Below are positions 16,901 to 23,602 of a stretch of DNA of 25,130 nt, one piece after another. The position numbers and the translations under genes were made by a program. Origin of the DNA: CAZSNH01 sp052388455 (GTDB taxonomy: Bacteria > Pseudomonadota > Alphaproteobacteria > Rhizobiales > Hyphomicrobiaceae); contig JBQTIA010000054.1 in the NCBI GenBank assembly GCA_052388455.1, positions 1-25,130 of the forward strand, read 5' to 3'. How positions within the stretch are numbered: position 1 is the stretch's first letter; the number at the start of each line of letters is the position of its first letter. Under the pieces are notes generated by a model. It did no database searches, was not told where the DNA came from, and saw only the letters and a list, made by a program, of their open reading frames with translations.

Positions 16901-17082
16901 CCGGCACCGGCTCGGAGGTGATGCAGCGCATCGCCGTGCCCATGATCGGCGGCATGGTGTCGTCCACCCTGCTGACGCTGATCGTCATCCCGGCAATCTA
17001 CGCACTGGTCAAAGGCTGGCGACTGCCGGACGCGAAGGCGCAGCCCGCGCCTCAGGCCGAAGAATTCCAGGCACTGTCGTAG
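13921..17082 (+). CDS. cusA: CusA/CzcA-family heavy-metal RND pump, Cu/Ag type
   Basis: A 1053-residue inner-membrane proton-driven pump exporting metal from periplasm or cytoplasm through a CusCBA-type complex. It has twelve predicted membrane segments and two large periplasmic loops. The methionine triad that binds Cu(I)/Ag(I) in E. coli CusA (M573, M623, M672) is present as M562 (MYMPTTLPG), M612 (APLEMFET) and M661 (RIDMLATGI) with the same 50/49 spacing. The proton-relay Asp is D402 in IGAMVDAAIVMIENAHK. This argues for monovalent Cu/Ag rather than Zn/Co/Cd. The length is that of the family. It overlaps cusB by 4 bp. No CusC/TolC-like gene follows; the next feature is a repeat and a convergent gene. 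Confidence 0.96.
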   Translation: MIARVIRWSANNLFLVLIAAVFAATAGLYALRHVPLDAIPDLSDTQVIIYTEYPGQAPQVVEDQITYPLSTAMLSVPRSRVVRGFSFFGVSFVYVIFEDGADIYWARSRVLEYLSAASRNLPAGVVPTLGPDATGVGWVYQYAVMAAKKSLAELRALQDWQVRFAVAKAEGVAEVAGVGGFVRQYSIIVDPKRLRAFDIPLSRIKDAVRASNMDVGGRVVEMAETEFMVRGRGYLKGIADLEQIVLKAEGGAPVLLRDVARIELAPDERRGLTELNGEGEVVSGIAVQRYGQNALSVIANVKEKLAEVASSLPEGTDIVPVYDRSELILRAIETLKHTLIEESIVVAIVCAVFLLHVRSAFVAVLTLPLGILIAYICMHAFGMSSNIMSLGGIAIAIGAMVDAAIVMIENAHKHLERAPPGKPRGEVLIEAASEVGPALFFSLLIITVSFLPIFALEAQEGRLFQPLAFTKTFAMAAAAVLSVTVVPALMMIFVRGRIVPEHKNPLNRLLIWIYRPVIRGVLGAKIATIAIAVLILGASLWPARQLGSEFMPSLNEGTLMYMPTTLPGLSITKAGELVQTQNKIIKSFPEVASVFGKAGRAQTATDPAPLEMFETVINLKPEAEWRPGLKLDGLVAEMDKALQFPGVANAWTMPIKARIDMLATGIRTPLGIKVIGPDLKTIEKLAREIEAVLRTVPGTSSAFAERIMGGYYLEIVPDRAELARYGLMVGDVQAVVSSGLGAETVTTTIEGRERYGVVVRFPQDVRNDPETIAGEVLVPLHNGASVPLGQVAKVLRSQGPASIRTENAQLAAYIYVDARDRDLAGYVADAKTAVSASVKFPPGTYAVWSGQFEYYERAKARLQVVVPLTLAIILLLLYLNFRRITETLIVMLSLPFALIGGVWLMWLMGFNLSVAVAVGFIALAGVAAETGVVMLIYLDQALAEQRRHAAAEGRPFTRHDLHAAIMEGAVERVRPKIMTVSAIMAGLVPILWSTGTGSEVMQRIAVPMIGGMVSSTLLTLIVIPAIYALVKGWRLPDAKAQPAPQAEEFQALS

Positions 17083-17149
17083 GTCGAGCGAGCGACGACG
17101 CGACCAGCGCCGTCGTGAGGTCCGACGACCTTGTCATAGAATAGAAGCC

Positions 17150-17303
17150 CGTCATCCTCGCCGCGCGAGCGCCCTGCACTGGCGCGAGCAAGGCGGGGAT
17201 CCAGCGTAAAGCGTGCCGAAGGCGCCATGGATCGCGTCTTCGACGAGTCTTACGCTGGATACCCGACGCATTCGGGCTGTGCCCTCACACGTCGAGGATG
17301 ACG
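17150..17303. repeat. Composite inverted repeat between convergent genes
   Basis: The outer arms CGTCATCCTCG (17150-17160) and CGAGGATGACG (17293-17303) are perfect 11-bp complements. The inner arms ATCCAGCGTAA (17199-17209) and TTACGCTGGAT (17250-17260) are also perfect 11-bp complements, with GC-rich flanks that partly pair. The CGTCATCC...GGGGATCCAG layout is like the ~150-bp extragenic repeats abundant in Bradyrhizobiaceae. It fills most of the 253-bp gap between cusA and the TonB receptor gene and could end transcripts from both sides. Confidence 0.75.
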
Positions 17304-17335
17304 AAAGTGAGAACAGGGTTGCAACAGCCCCCTCC

Positions 17336-19846
17336 TCAGAACGCCTGCTTCAGGCCGAAATGCACGAGCTGCGGAGTTCCAGGCAGGATGCCGCGCGTGC
17401 GATCGGTGATGTAGTCCTCATCGAACAGATTCTTGACCGAGAAGAAGACGTCCGTGCTGGTCGGCTCGTAGGTGTAGGTGACGCCGAGATTGAAGATCGT
17501 ATAGGCGTCGATCTCGCCGAACAGTCCCGTCAGTGAGCGATCAACGCCGCTCACGATCACACCAGAGGATTGGGCCGGCGAGGCGAAGTTCTGGAAGTCG
17601 GCGAACTGCTCTCCGACGTAGACCATCTCGATGTGGGCATCGAGGTTGCGCTGCGAGTAGCCGAGCCGCGCCGTCACCAGATGCTCGGGAGCATAAGGCT
17701 GGCGGTTGCCGGTCGTGTCGGCATCGGTGATGTCGGTCACGGGCAAGCCGTTGTCGACTCTCAGGAACGGCGTCGACTGCTCCGCGGTCCACAGATAGGT
17801 CCACGCCACCGAGCCATAGAAGTTCAGCGGCGTGTTGAACGCCTTCGAGGTATCGACCCGCGAATAGAGCTCGAGCCCCTCGAACAGCGCTTCGCCCTGG
17901 GCCAGGTTGACGCTGCCGCCCGCGATCGACCCGACCGCGATCAGATTGTGGAAGTCGTTGCGAAAGTAGGTGGCATCGAGCTTGATGCCGCGCGCCAGCT
18001 CGCTTTTGACGCCGACCTCGAGGTTGACAGAGGACTCGCCATCGACATCGACGCTGCCGCCGTCCTGAAGGATCGAATCCTCGACACGCGGCGGTGCGAA
18101 GCCCTCGTGAACGCCGGCGAACAGCTTCACGTCCTTCGTCGGCTGATAGGCGAACGTGATGCCCGGAATGAATTCGCTCACCTCGGCATCGCCACGGCAC
18201 GGCGGCTCGACGCAGCCGCTGGCCGCCAGCCGGTTGACGCGCTCGTAATCGATATCCTCGAACCGGATGATGGGCGTGATGCTGAAGGCGCCGATGTCGA
18301 TGCGGTTCTCAGCGAAGAGCGAGAACGCCTTGGCGTTGCGCTCGTTCAGTTCGGAGATGAGGCCGGTGCGGGCCTGGGCGAAGGTGCCGTTCTTCTGCTG
18401 GCGATCCTGCTCCTCCGTGTGCATCCGCCAGCCGACTTTCAGCTCGTTGCGAACGAGATCGGTGATCTCGGCCTGATAGGTCCAGCGCTGATCGATGCCG
18501 CTGTGGTAGTAGTCGCGCAACCGACCCTGGGTCGAATTGCACTGATCGGGATCGACGGCCTGCCCCGCGGCACGCGCAGCGACGAAGGCCGCCCCGCACT
18601 GGCCATCCGTCGTGGTGCTCGCCTGGCGCCACCAGTCGCGGCTGAACCAGCTCCAATACACGCTGGTCTTGGAGTTGACGTTGCGGTTGATGTCCCAGTT
18701 GAGCGTCAGCGAGGTGGCATACCGCTCGGTCTCGAACGTGTCGTTGTCGAAGGGATTGTAGCGCTGGCCGAAGTTCCGGTACTCGGCGTCGGTCAGGCCC
18801 GAATAGGTCACCTGAGAGTCCTCGGTGAAATAGCTGGCCTTGGCGATGAGCGCCGCCTCAGGGCTCATCTGAACGATGCCCTTCACACCGAAATCCTCAA
18901 TTCTGTGCTCGGTGTTGTCCCGCGATCCCTTGCCCTCCTTATGCACGTAGTCGGCAAGGCCGCCCATGTTGCCGAACCAGCCGCCGTAGAACACCTGGCC
19001 ATTGAAATAGTCGCGGCTGCCGCCTGTCGCCGCAACGAACCCGCTCGGCTTCTCGGGCGGATTGGGAGTGACGTAGTTGATGGTACCCGAGATGGTCTGC
19101 GGACCGTAGAGGAGCTGGTCTGCACCCTTGATGACCTCGATGTGATCGAATCGATCCGAGGAGGGGTGGAAGTAGCTCGCGTTGTCGCCGTAGGGCGCAT
19201 AGGTGAGGAACAATCCGTCCTCGAGCAGCAGCGTCTTGGTCGAGCGGGTCGGATTGAGGCCGCGGATGCCGATGTTCGGCCGGATGCCGAACCCTTCTTC
19301 GTCGCGGATGTGGATGCCCGGCACCTTGCGCAGCGCCTCGTTGGTGGTGAAGATGTGGCTCGTATAGAGTTCTTCCGCCTCGATGACCGCGGCCGAGCCG
19401 CTGGCGTCGATCACGCCCTGCCGGTCGCCGACGATGTCGCCCGTGACCGCAATTGCACGGGCCCCGCCCGCCCCACCGGAGCCTCCTGCGGACGCCTCGG
19501 CCCCCTCAGCGGCGGCCGCACTCTCGCCAGAGGGAGAAGACGCGCTCGCTGCGGGCTGCGGCGCCGGCTGCGAGACCGGCACACTCTTGACCTTGACGGG
19601 CTTGGCCGTCGGCGCCTTGGGATACTTGCGCTGCTTCTTCGGCTCGGCGGCGGTTTCCACCGTCACCGCCGGCAGCTCCTCGACGGCCGCCTCCTGCGCT
19701 TCGACGCGCGGTACCGGATCGGCAACTACCAGAAGAGCACAGAGGCCCGCGAACTTCGCGGATTGCGGGTATCGATTGGTTCGAGCGGTCGCGACCGTCG
19801 TATCGACGTCCGTTCGGGTGGCTGCAGTACGCTTGGTCTTCGGCAT
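17336..19846 (-). CDS. FecA-like TonB-dependent outer-membrane receptor
   Basis: An 836-residue outer-membrane receptor, probably for a ferric chelate. An N-terminal export signal (about 30-51) is followed by a TonB-box-like LPAVTVET (59-66) and a Lys/Pro/Ala/Ser/Gly-rich linker to about residue 130. The plug follows, with NIGIRGLNPTRS and LLYGPQTISGTINYVT (245-260), both close to FecA-type receptors. A 22-strand barrel ends in the terminal Phe of HFGLKQAF. There is no N-terminal FecA signalling domain and no adjacent FecIR pair, so a sigma/anti-sigma circuit is not indicated. The ATG at 19846 has GGGGGA 6 bases upstream; a TTG four codons earlier overlaps that site. An ICE-like box and promoter lie 80-137 bp upstream. 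The ligand is unknown; ferric citrate is only a family-based guess. Confidence 0.93.
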   Translation of the reverse strand: MPKTKRTAATRTDVDTTVATARTNRYPQSAKFAGLCALLVVADPVPRVEAQEAAVEELPAVTVETAAEPKKQRKYPKAPTAKPVKVKSVPVSQPAPQPAASASSPSGESAAAAEGAEASAGGSGGAGGARAIAVTGDIVGDRQGVIDASGSAAVIEAEELYTSHIFTTNEALRKVPGIHIRDEEGFGIRPNIGIRGLNPTRSTKTLLLEDGLFLTYAPYGDNASYFHPSSDRFDHIEVIKGADQLLYGPQTISGTINYVTPNPPEKPSGFVAATGGSRDYFNGQVFYGGWFGNMGGLADYVHKEGKGSRDNTEHRIEDFGVKGIVQMSPEAALIAKASYFTEDSQVTYSGLTDAEYRNFGQRYNPFDNDTFETERYATSLTLNWDINRNVNSKTSVYWSWFSRDWWRQASTTTDGQCGAAFVAARAAGQAVDPDQCNSTQGRLRDYYHSGIDQRWTYQAEITDLVRNELKVGWRMHTEEQDRQQKNGTFAQARTGLISELNERNAKAFSLFAENRIDIGAFSITPIIRFEDIDYERVNRLAASGCVEPPCRGDAEVSEFIPGITFAYQPTKDVKLFAGVHEGFAPPRVEDSILQDGGSVDVDGESSVNLEVGVKSELARGIKLDATYFRNDFHNLIAVGSIAGGSVNLAQGEALFEGLELYSRVDTSKAFNTPLNFYGSVAWTYLWTAEQSTPFLRVDNGLPVTDITDADTTGNRQPYAPEHLVTARLGYSQRNLDAHIEMVYVGEQFADFQNFASPAQSSGVIVSGVDRSLTGLFGEIDAYTIFNLGVTYTYEPTSTDVFFSVKNLFDEDYITDRTRGILPGTPQLVHFGLKQAF

Positions 19847-19858
19847 TCGGTCCCCCAA

Positions 19859-19888
19859 TGATCGAGAGTCAAGGTCTCGAGATCAGGC
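19859..19888 (-). promoter_or_regulatory. Leader hairpin of the TonB receptor mRNA, shared with imelysin
   Basis: The 20 bases 19869-19888 (TCAAGGTCTCGAGATCAGGC on the plus strand) are identical to 24945-24964 in the imelysin leader. In the mRNA, TGAT-CT-CGAGA can pair with TCTCG-ATCA around a CCTTGAC loop, directly before the GGGGGA Shine-Dalgarno. Conservation in two otherwise different leaders suggests function. The structure is a paper prediction. Confidence 0.55.
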
Positions 19889-19928
19889 ACTCGGTCGTAG
19901 AGTGCAGCCGCTCCAGCGGCCAAACCGA

Positions 19929-19956
19929 AAACTATGCACGTGGATCAAAGCGTCAA
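19929..19956 (-). promoter_or_regulatory. Promoter of the TonB receptor gene
   Basis: On the minus strand TTGACG (19956-19951) and TAGTTT (19934-19929) are spaced by 16 bp. The imelysin gene has the same layout (TTGACT, 16 bp, TAGGCT). The ICE-like box ends about 10 bp upstream of the -35. The predicted leader is about 75 nt. Confidence 0.55.
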
Positions 19957-19965
19957 ACGCTATGA

Positions 19966-19982
19966 TTTCGAACTATTCCAGA
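19966..19982 (-). promoter_or_regulatory. ICE-like Irr box upstream of the TonB receptor
   Basis: The minus strand reads TCTGGAATAGTTCGAAA. Against the Irr iron control element consensus as I recall it (TTTRGAAYNRTTCYAAA), 15 of 17 positions agree. It lies about 120 bp before the ATG and just upstream of the -35. For Irr, binding upstream of the promoter would fit activation under iron limitation, while binding over the promoter would fit repression. An equivalent box lies upstream of the imelysin gene. Confidence 0.65.
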
Positions 19983-19993
19983 TCAAAACTGCA

Positions 19994-20015
19994 AATTCCC
20001 GCAATTGCGGGATTT
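19994..20015 (-). terminator. Candidate terminator of the di-haem oxidoreductase gene
   Basis: A perfect 14-bp palindrome CCCGCAATTGCGGG (19998-20011), with two further A:T pairs outside one mismatch, lies about 70 bp after the stop at 20086. On the minus strand it is followed by AATTTGCAGTTTT, a modest T-rich stretch. It also separates that gene from the TonB receptor promoter. A protein-binding palindrome is an alternative. Confidence 0.45.
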
Positions 20016-20085
20016 GGCTCGCGCGCCAGCGCACGCGCTGAACATTGTCTTGCGATCGTGATGTTTTCGTCACGCACTTTTCGAG

Positions 20086-21570
20086 TCAGAGCGAGCGGAC
20101 GAAGGCGATCAGCGCCTCGCGATCGCGACGCTTGAGCTTGGCGTAATCGTCGCGCGCCGCCTGCGCTTCGCCGCCGTGCCAGAGGATCGCTTCCTCGAGG
20201 TTCCGCGCGCGCCCGTCGTGCAGATAGAGGGTGTGGCCGCTGACGGCCTGCGTCAGGCCGATTCCCCAGAGCGGCGGCGTGCGCCACTCGCGGCCGCTGG
20301 CGCCGCCTTCGGGCCGATTGTCGGCAAGGCCCTCGCCCATATCGTGCAGCAGCAGGTCCGTATAGGGCCAGATCTTCTGATGCGAGAGGTGCGGCTGACC
20401 CGCCAGCGCTCCGGTCGTGAACGAAGGTGTGTGGCAGCCGGCACATCCGAGTTTATGGAACAGGCCCTTTCCGGCCAGCACTTCGGGGCGGTCGGGTCCG
20501 CGCCGCTGCGGCACGGCGAGGTTCTGGGCGTAGAACACGGTGAGATCGAACAGCTTGTCGCCGACCTCGACGTTGTCGTTCCGCGCGCTCGCCCCGCTCG
20601 GCGCATCCAGGCAGAGCTTCTGCGCCGGCGTGCAATCGCCGTGGCTGTTGGCGACGAGCGAGGTCGAGAGACCCAGATCGCCCGAGAAGGCTTCGGCGCT
20701 CTGCTGGCGCACCGTCGCCGTGCCGGCCTTCCAGCCGAAACGACCGAGCGCCAACGGCTCCCCGTCCTTCACCCACACGTCGTGCGGCCGGCCTGAGATG
20801 CCGTCGCCGTTGCGATCTTCGGGATCGGCACCGGCGCGGATGTCCTGCTCTGGAATGGCCTCGAGCAGTCCGAGTCCGATCATCTGCGGTGCCACGCGCG
20901 GCGACAGCATGACGTCGGGGCGCAGCGGCCCGAACTTCAGATTCGTGATGCTGTAGGCCGGGTGACGCAGGCTGACGACTGAGCCGTCGGCGAGCTTCAC
21001 CGGCTTTTCCGTGTAGTCGATGCGGATCTGTCCTTCCGCGTCGATGCCCGGCACACTGAGATCCTGAAGCTGGCCGCCGTAGGTCGGCTCGGGCAATGAT
21101 TTGACGCGGCGCTCGGCGATGAGGCGGCGCTCTTCCTCGGTGACGGGAGGCACCGAGAGCCTAAGCAGCATCGAAACGGAATCGTCCTCTGGCCAGCGTG
21201 CGGCGGGCGGATGTCCGCGGCCGTCCTTCAAGTGGCAGCTCTGGCAGCCGCGGGCGTTGTAGAGCGGACCGAGGCCGTCGGCGCTGTCGGTCGTTGCGGG
21301 CGCGGCGACCCAGAGCCGGCGGAAGATCGAATTGCCGATGCGGAACTTCGACTGGCCTTCGAAGCCGATGCCGGTCGAGAACTGCGAGAACGAATCCCGG
21401 CTGACGATGGTCTGAGCCGAGGTCGCCGCCCCCCCCGGTCGATCCTCGCCGGGTTCCAGCCGCACGACCTGAGGAGCCGCCGCCGAAAGAAGCGCGTAGG
21501 CGAGGAGCGGCAGACTGCCGGCGAGCAGTGCCAATCCGGTCGTTCCCGTCGATCGTCGAGCGTTGGACAT
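20086..21570 (-). CDS. Di-haem c-type oxidoreductase (DUF1111 type)
   Basis: A 494-residue exported cytochrome of the DUF1111/di-haem oxidoreductase family, often annotated as thiol oxidoreductase and distantly related to di-haem peroxidases. An N-terminal membrane or signal segment (about 10-31) is followed by two CXXCH haem c sites: C109QSCH113 and C376AGCH380. A DPEDRNGDGISG loop (249-260) resembles a calcium-binding loop. The C-terminal half contains WRTPPLWGIGL and LHDGRARNLEEAILWHGGEA, typical of the family. It is known to co-occur with imelysin genes in iron-related clusters, which matches this location. The ATG at 21570 has only a weak Shine-Dalgarno. It follows the porin by 92 bp containing a strong hairpin, so it may be read through from, or separate from, the porin transcript. 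Confidence 0.9.
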   Translation of the reverse strand: MSNARRSTGTTGLALLAGSLPLLAYALLSAAAPQVVRLEPGEDRPGGAATSAQTIVSRDSFSQFSTGIGFEGQSKFRIGNSIFRRLWVAAPATTDSADGLGPLYNARGCQSCHLKDGRGHPPAARWPEDDSVSMLLRLSVPPVTEEERRLIAERRVKSLPEPTYGGQLQDLSVPGIDAEGQIRIDYTEKPVKLADGSVVSLRHPAYSITNLKFGPLRPDVMLSPRVAPQMIGLGLLEAIPEQDIRAGADPEDRNGDGISGRPHDVWVKDGEPLALGRFGWKAGTATVRQQSAEAFSGDLGLSTSLVANSHGDCTPAQKLCLDAPSGASARNDNVEVGDKLFDLTVFYAQNLAVPQRRGPDRPEVLAGKGLFHKLGCAGCHTPSFTTGALAGQPHLSHQKIWPYTDLLLHDMGEGLADNRPEGGASGREWRTPPLWGIGLTQAVSGHTLYLHDGRARNLEEAILWHGGEAQAARDDYAKLKRRDREALIAFVRSL

Positions 21571-21602
21571 TTGTCAGTTCGAGCGCCGTCAATCGCAAAG
21601 CG

Positions 21603-21640
21603 GGCAGCGCGCCATCGGCCCGACCCGGTTGCGCGCTGCC
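21603..21640 (-). terminator. GC hairpin between porin and oxidoreductase genes
   Basis: Perfect 10-bp arms GGCAGCGCGC (21603-21612) and GCGCGCTGCC (21631-21640) enclose an 18-nt loop, starting 22 bp after the porin stop codon. The minus-strand downstream sequence CGCTTTGCG has only three T residues, so it may attenuate or stabilise mRNA rather than fully terminate. Confidence 0.45.
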
Positions 21641-21662
21641 GAGTTTCTGTCCGCTGGCTGGA

Positions 21663-23006
21663 TCAGAACGAGATTTTCGAGCCAGCGACGAACGTGTCGA
21701 AGTCTTCGAACCTGGCCGACGACACTCCGGTGCCATTGACATCGATGAGGTCGAGATCAACCGAGTGCTGTCGATAGCCCAGATAAAACTGCATTTCGGC
21801 GGCTTCGATGTGCTGGACGACACCCAGCCCCCAGACCTCGGCCTCGCTGCCCGAAACACGGCAGGCCGCGCCGGCCCCATTGCAGACGTTGCCGGCGTCG
21901 GTGCGGGATACGGACGCGATTCCATCTGCGTCGAGTCCGGCCGAGACGAAGTCCTTGAACCAGCCGTACTCTCCGTAGAATCCGGTTGGACCGAGCGCGG
22001 TGAACTTGGCGAGCAGTCCGAGCTTGGCATAGACGTACTTGGCGTCGGCCGGACGTCGCAACAGACCATCCGCATCGATCACCGACATGTCGAACTCTCG
22101 ATGGCCGCCGGCCACTGTGAAGTTCAATCCAGTGGCCTCGTGCAATATCGAAAATGATCCAACGACGGTCGAGTTGGGGGTGGCTCCCTCGTCCTCCAGA
22201 CCGTTTTCGTCGCTCACTTCCGTATAGGCGATCGCCGCATCGACATTGAATCCACCACCTTCGTGGGCAAAGCTCACGCCCACATCCCAGATGTCGTCCT
22301 CGCCCCAACTGGCGGCGAACGTGAAGCCTGCGAGCGTCGGGGAATCGTAGCGAACGAGGTCTCCGGTATCGCCATTGAAGTGGCTGTGCAGGTCGCCCCA
22401 GGCAACAGCGCCGAGGCCGCCGTCCTTGCGGCGGAGCAGGAAGCCGCCACCGATATCCTGCACGCCGACATAAGCCGCCGCTCCTGTCTCCGAGAGATCG
22501 CGCTCGGGAGCCGTGTCGGACACGCGAGACGCGCGGCCCAGCGAGAATTTGCCGTGCTTTTCGCTCTCGATGTACCAGTGCGACTGCCAGATCTGGAAAG
22601 GAGTGCCGCCGCCGGCACCGTCGTCGGTCGACTGATCGACCGCATCGGACAGATTGTCCAGGACGCGGATGACGATTTCGTAGCCGGCTTTCAAGCCGGG
22701 TCCGATCGCCGCATCGCCGGCGAAGCCGAAATTGGTCTGATCGTTCTTGTTGCCGGTGACATAGACATTGCTTTCGTGATCATCGTCCCAGGCGAGAAGC
22801 GTCTGATGCACGTGACCGAAAAGCGTGAGCGAAACTTTGCGGTTTCCTTTGCGCGCCGTCGTCGCTTCCAGCTCGGCGATCCGCTCCTCGAGGTCGGCAC
22901 AGCAGTTGCCGCCGAGATCGGCGGCCTGGGACGCAGTGGACGTGGCCAGCATTGTCAGTGGAATAAAAAGGGGCGCAAAGAATCTACCCAAGTTGTGTCT
23001 TTTCAT
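21663..23006 (-). CDS. Outer-membrane porin
   Basis: A 447-residue beta-barrel protein. The signal peptide (1-29) ends in STASQA. A short coiled-coil segment, CCADLEERIAELEATTARK (35-53), follows and precedes the barrel, as in many alphaproteobacterial trimeric porins. The barrel starts with KVSLTLFGHVHQTLLAW and includes GPGLKAGYEIVIRV, KFSLGRASRVSD and alternating amphipathic strands, ending in a terminal Phe (FVAGSKISF). Two Cys in VCNGAGAACRV may form a loop disulfide. AGGAG lies 12 bases before the ATG, slightly far. Upstream is a cobalamin riboswitch and a 23-codon leader ORF whose TAA is one base before this ATG. It is probably a general or specific diffusion channel; the riboswitch suggests a B12- or cobalt-related solute, which is inference. 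Confidence 0.88.
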   Translation of the reverse strand: MKRHNLGRFFAPLFIPLTMLATSTASQAADLGGNCCADLEERIAELEATTARKGNRKVSLTLFGHVHQTLLAWDDDHESNVYVTGNKNDQTNFGFAGDAAIGPGLKAGYEIVIRVLDNLSDAVDQSTDDGAGGGTPFQIWQSHWYIESEKHGKFSLGRASRVSDTAPERDLSETGAAAYVGVQDIGGGFLLRRKDGGLGAVAWGDLHSHFNGDTGDLVRYDSPTLAGFTFAASWGEDDIWDVGVSFAHEGGGFNVDAAIAYTEVSDENGLEDEGATPNSTVVGSFSILHEATGLNFTVAGGHREFDMSVIDADGLLRRPADAKYVYAKLGLLAKFTALGPTGFYGEYGWFKDFVSAGLDADGIASVSRTDAGNVCNGAGAACRVSGSEAEVWGLGVVQHIEAAEMQFYLGYRQHSVDLDLIDVNGTGVSSARFEDFDTFVAGSKISF

Positions 23007-23007
23007 T

Positions 23008-23079
23008 TTATTTCGAGGCTCCTGTTCGACCGACGTTGACGTCGGGGTCCATAGAGCCGCGGCCCAGAGTACCTCGCAT
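23008..23079 (-). CDS. Possible 23-codon leader peptide before the porin
   Basis: An ORF encoding MRGTLGRGSMDPDVNVGRTG followed by ASK and TAA. The stop codon ends one base before the porin ATG (TAAaATG), a layout that permits translational coupling. Its ATG is preceded by AAAGGGAG (about 11 bases), which lies in the 3' arm of a hairpin at 23094-23118. This hairpin follows the cobalamin aptamer. The ORF could be a regulatory leader, the remnant of an earlier riboswitch-controlled gene, or chance. Its product has no recognisable features. Confidence 0.4.
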   Translation of the reverse strand: MRGTLGRGSMDPDVNVGRTGASK

Positions 23080-23093
23080 GGCGAAGCAGGCTC

Positions 23094-23118
23094 CCTTTAC
23101 GCCACCCCGCGCAAAAGG
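23094..23118 (-). promoter_or_regulatory. Putative riboswitch expression-platform hairpin
   Basis: On the minus strand CCTTTTGCGC can pair with GCGTAAAGG (nine pairs, one G-U, one bulged T) around a short G-rich loop. The 3' arm contains AAAGG of the AAAGGGAG Shine-Dalgarno-like sequence, so the hairpin would mask ribosome binding. It lies about 20 nt after the B12 box, where translational expression platforms usually sit. Confidence 0.5.
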
Positions 23119-23126
23119 CTGGTCCA

Positions 23127-23302
23127 CAGCAGTGCTGACGGCAGGTCTCCTGGCTACCGGGTCGTCACTCTCGTCGGCCTTCCCGGTTTCCCAGTGGCAT
23201 GTTGACGAAAGCTCGCCGGCTACAGTTGCGGGGGCAGCCGCGGCTTGAGGACTGAAGTCCAGCACCGCGTTCCCTTTTGATCCCGTCTCCGGGAACCGTC
23301 TC
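23127..23302 (-). ncRNA. Cobalamin (B12) riboswitch aptamer
   Basis: Read on the minus strand, the conserved pieces occur in the right order and spacing. First comes GGTTCCC...AAAAGGGAAC-CGGTGC (about 23300-23260). CTGCCCCCGCAACTGTA follows (about 23237-23221), then GCCACTGG (23198-23191) and CGGGAAGGC. The B12 box AGCCAGGAGACCTGCC is at 23155-23140. This is the standard adenosylcobalamin-type aptamer core. It lies between the imelysin fragment and the porin on the porin's strand, so it should control the porin and possibly the leader ORF. Cobalamin riboswitches normally reduce expression when cobalamin is abundant. Confidence 0.92.
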
Positions 23303-23306
23303 CAAA

Positions 23307-23335
23307 AGCGTATGTTGGGGGTCATGACGCGTCAA
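23307..23335 (-). promoter_or_regulatory. Candidate promoter for the riboswitch-porin transcript
   Basis: TTGACG (minus strand, 23335-23330) is a good -35 that overlaps the stop codon of the imelysin fragment. TACGCT, 17 bp downstream (about 23312-23307), is a poor -10. The transcript would start right at the 5' end of the cobalamin aptamer. Confidence 0.4.
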
Positions 23336-23541
23336 CCTTTGTGAACCTTCTCTGGATCGTCGAGCCTGTCGGAGTCTTCGAACGTCACGCCTTTCATTGA
23401 GAGAGTCATCGCAGCCTCGAAGGATTTGGCCTGCACCACGAAAGCGTCGATCATCCCCAGCACCACAGCATGCCCCTTGGCGTTTCCTGCACCGATGAAC
23501 TGATCGTAGGCTTCGCCGCCCTTGGCCCGCTTCGACAGCAA
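23332..23541 (-). pseudogene. Truncated imelysin C-terminal fragment
   Basis: On the minus strand this encodes SKRAKGGEAYDQFIGAGNAK, then further sequence to KGVTFEDSDRLDDPEKVHKG and a stop. It aligns with the last ~70 residues of the complete imelysin just upstream (SDRAKGGEAYDQMIGEGNAE ... KGVTFEGSDSLDDPAKV). Protein identity looks like roughly two thirds, and the DNA is clearly diverged, so this is an old paralogue rather than a fresh duplication. No upstream imelysin sequence, start codon or Shine-Dalgarno is present; the 55 bp before it are AT-richer and unrelated. It most likely remains from a second imelysin gene whose 5' part was deleted. Confidence 0.8.
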
Positions 23542-23602
23542 CCGACGATCACTCTTTTGGATATTATAACATCCTGAAGCGCGACTGGCTATAGCAACTG
23601 CG

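Noticed and set aside
19847..19858. TTG start four codons upstream for the TonB receptor
   Set aside because: It overlaps the GGGGGA ribosome site that properly serves the ATG at 19846.
17570..19861. Long open frame antisense to the TonB receptor (763 codons, plus strand)
   Set aside because: Arg/Asp/Val-rich shadow of a clear receptor gene, no family motif.
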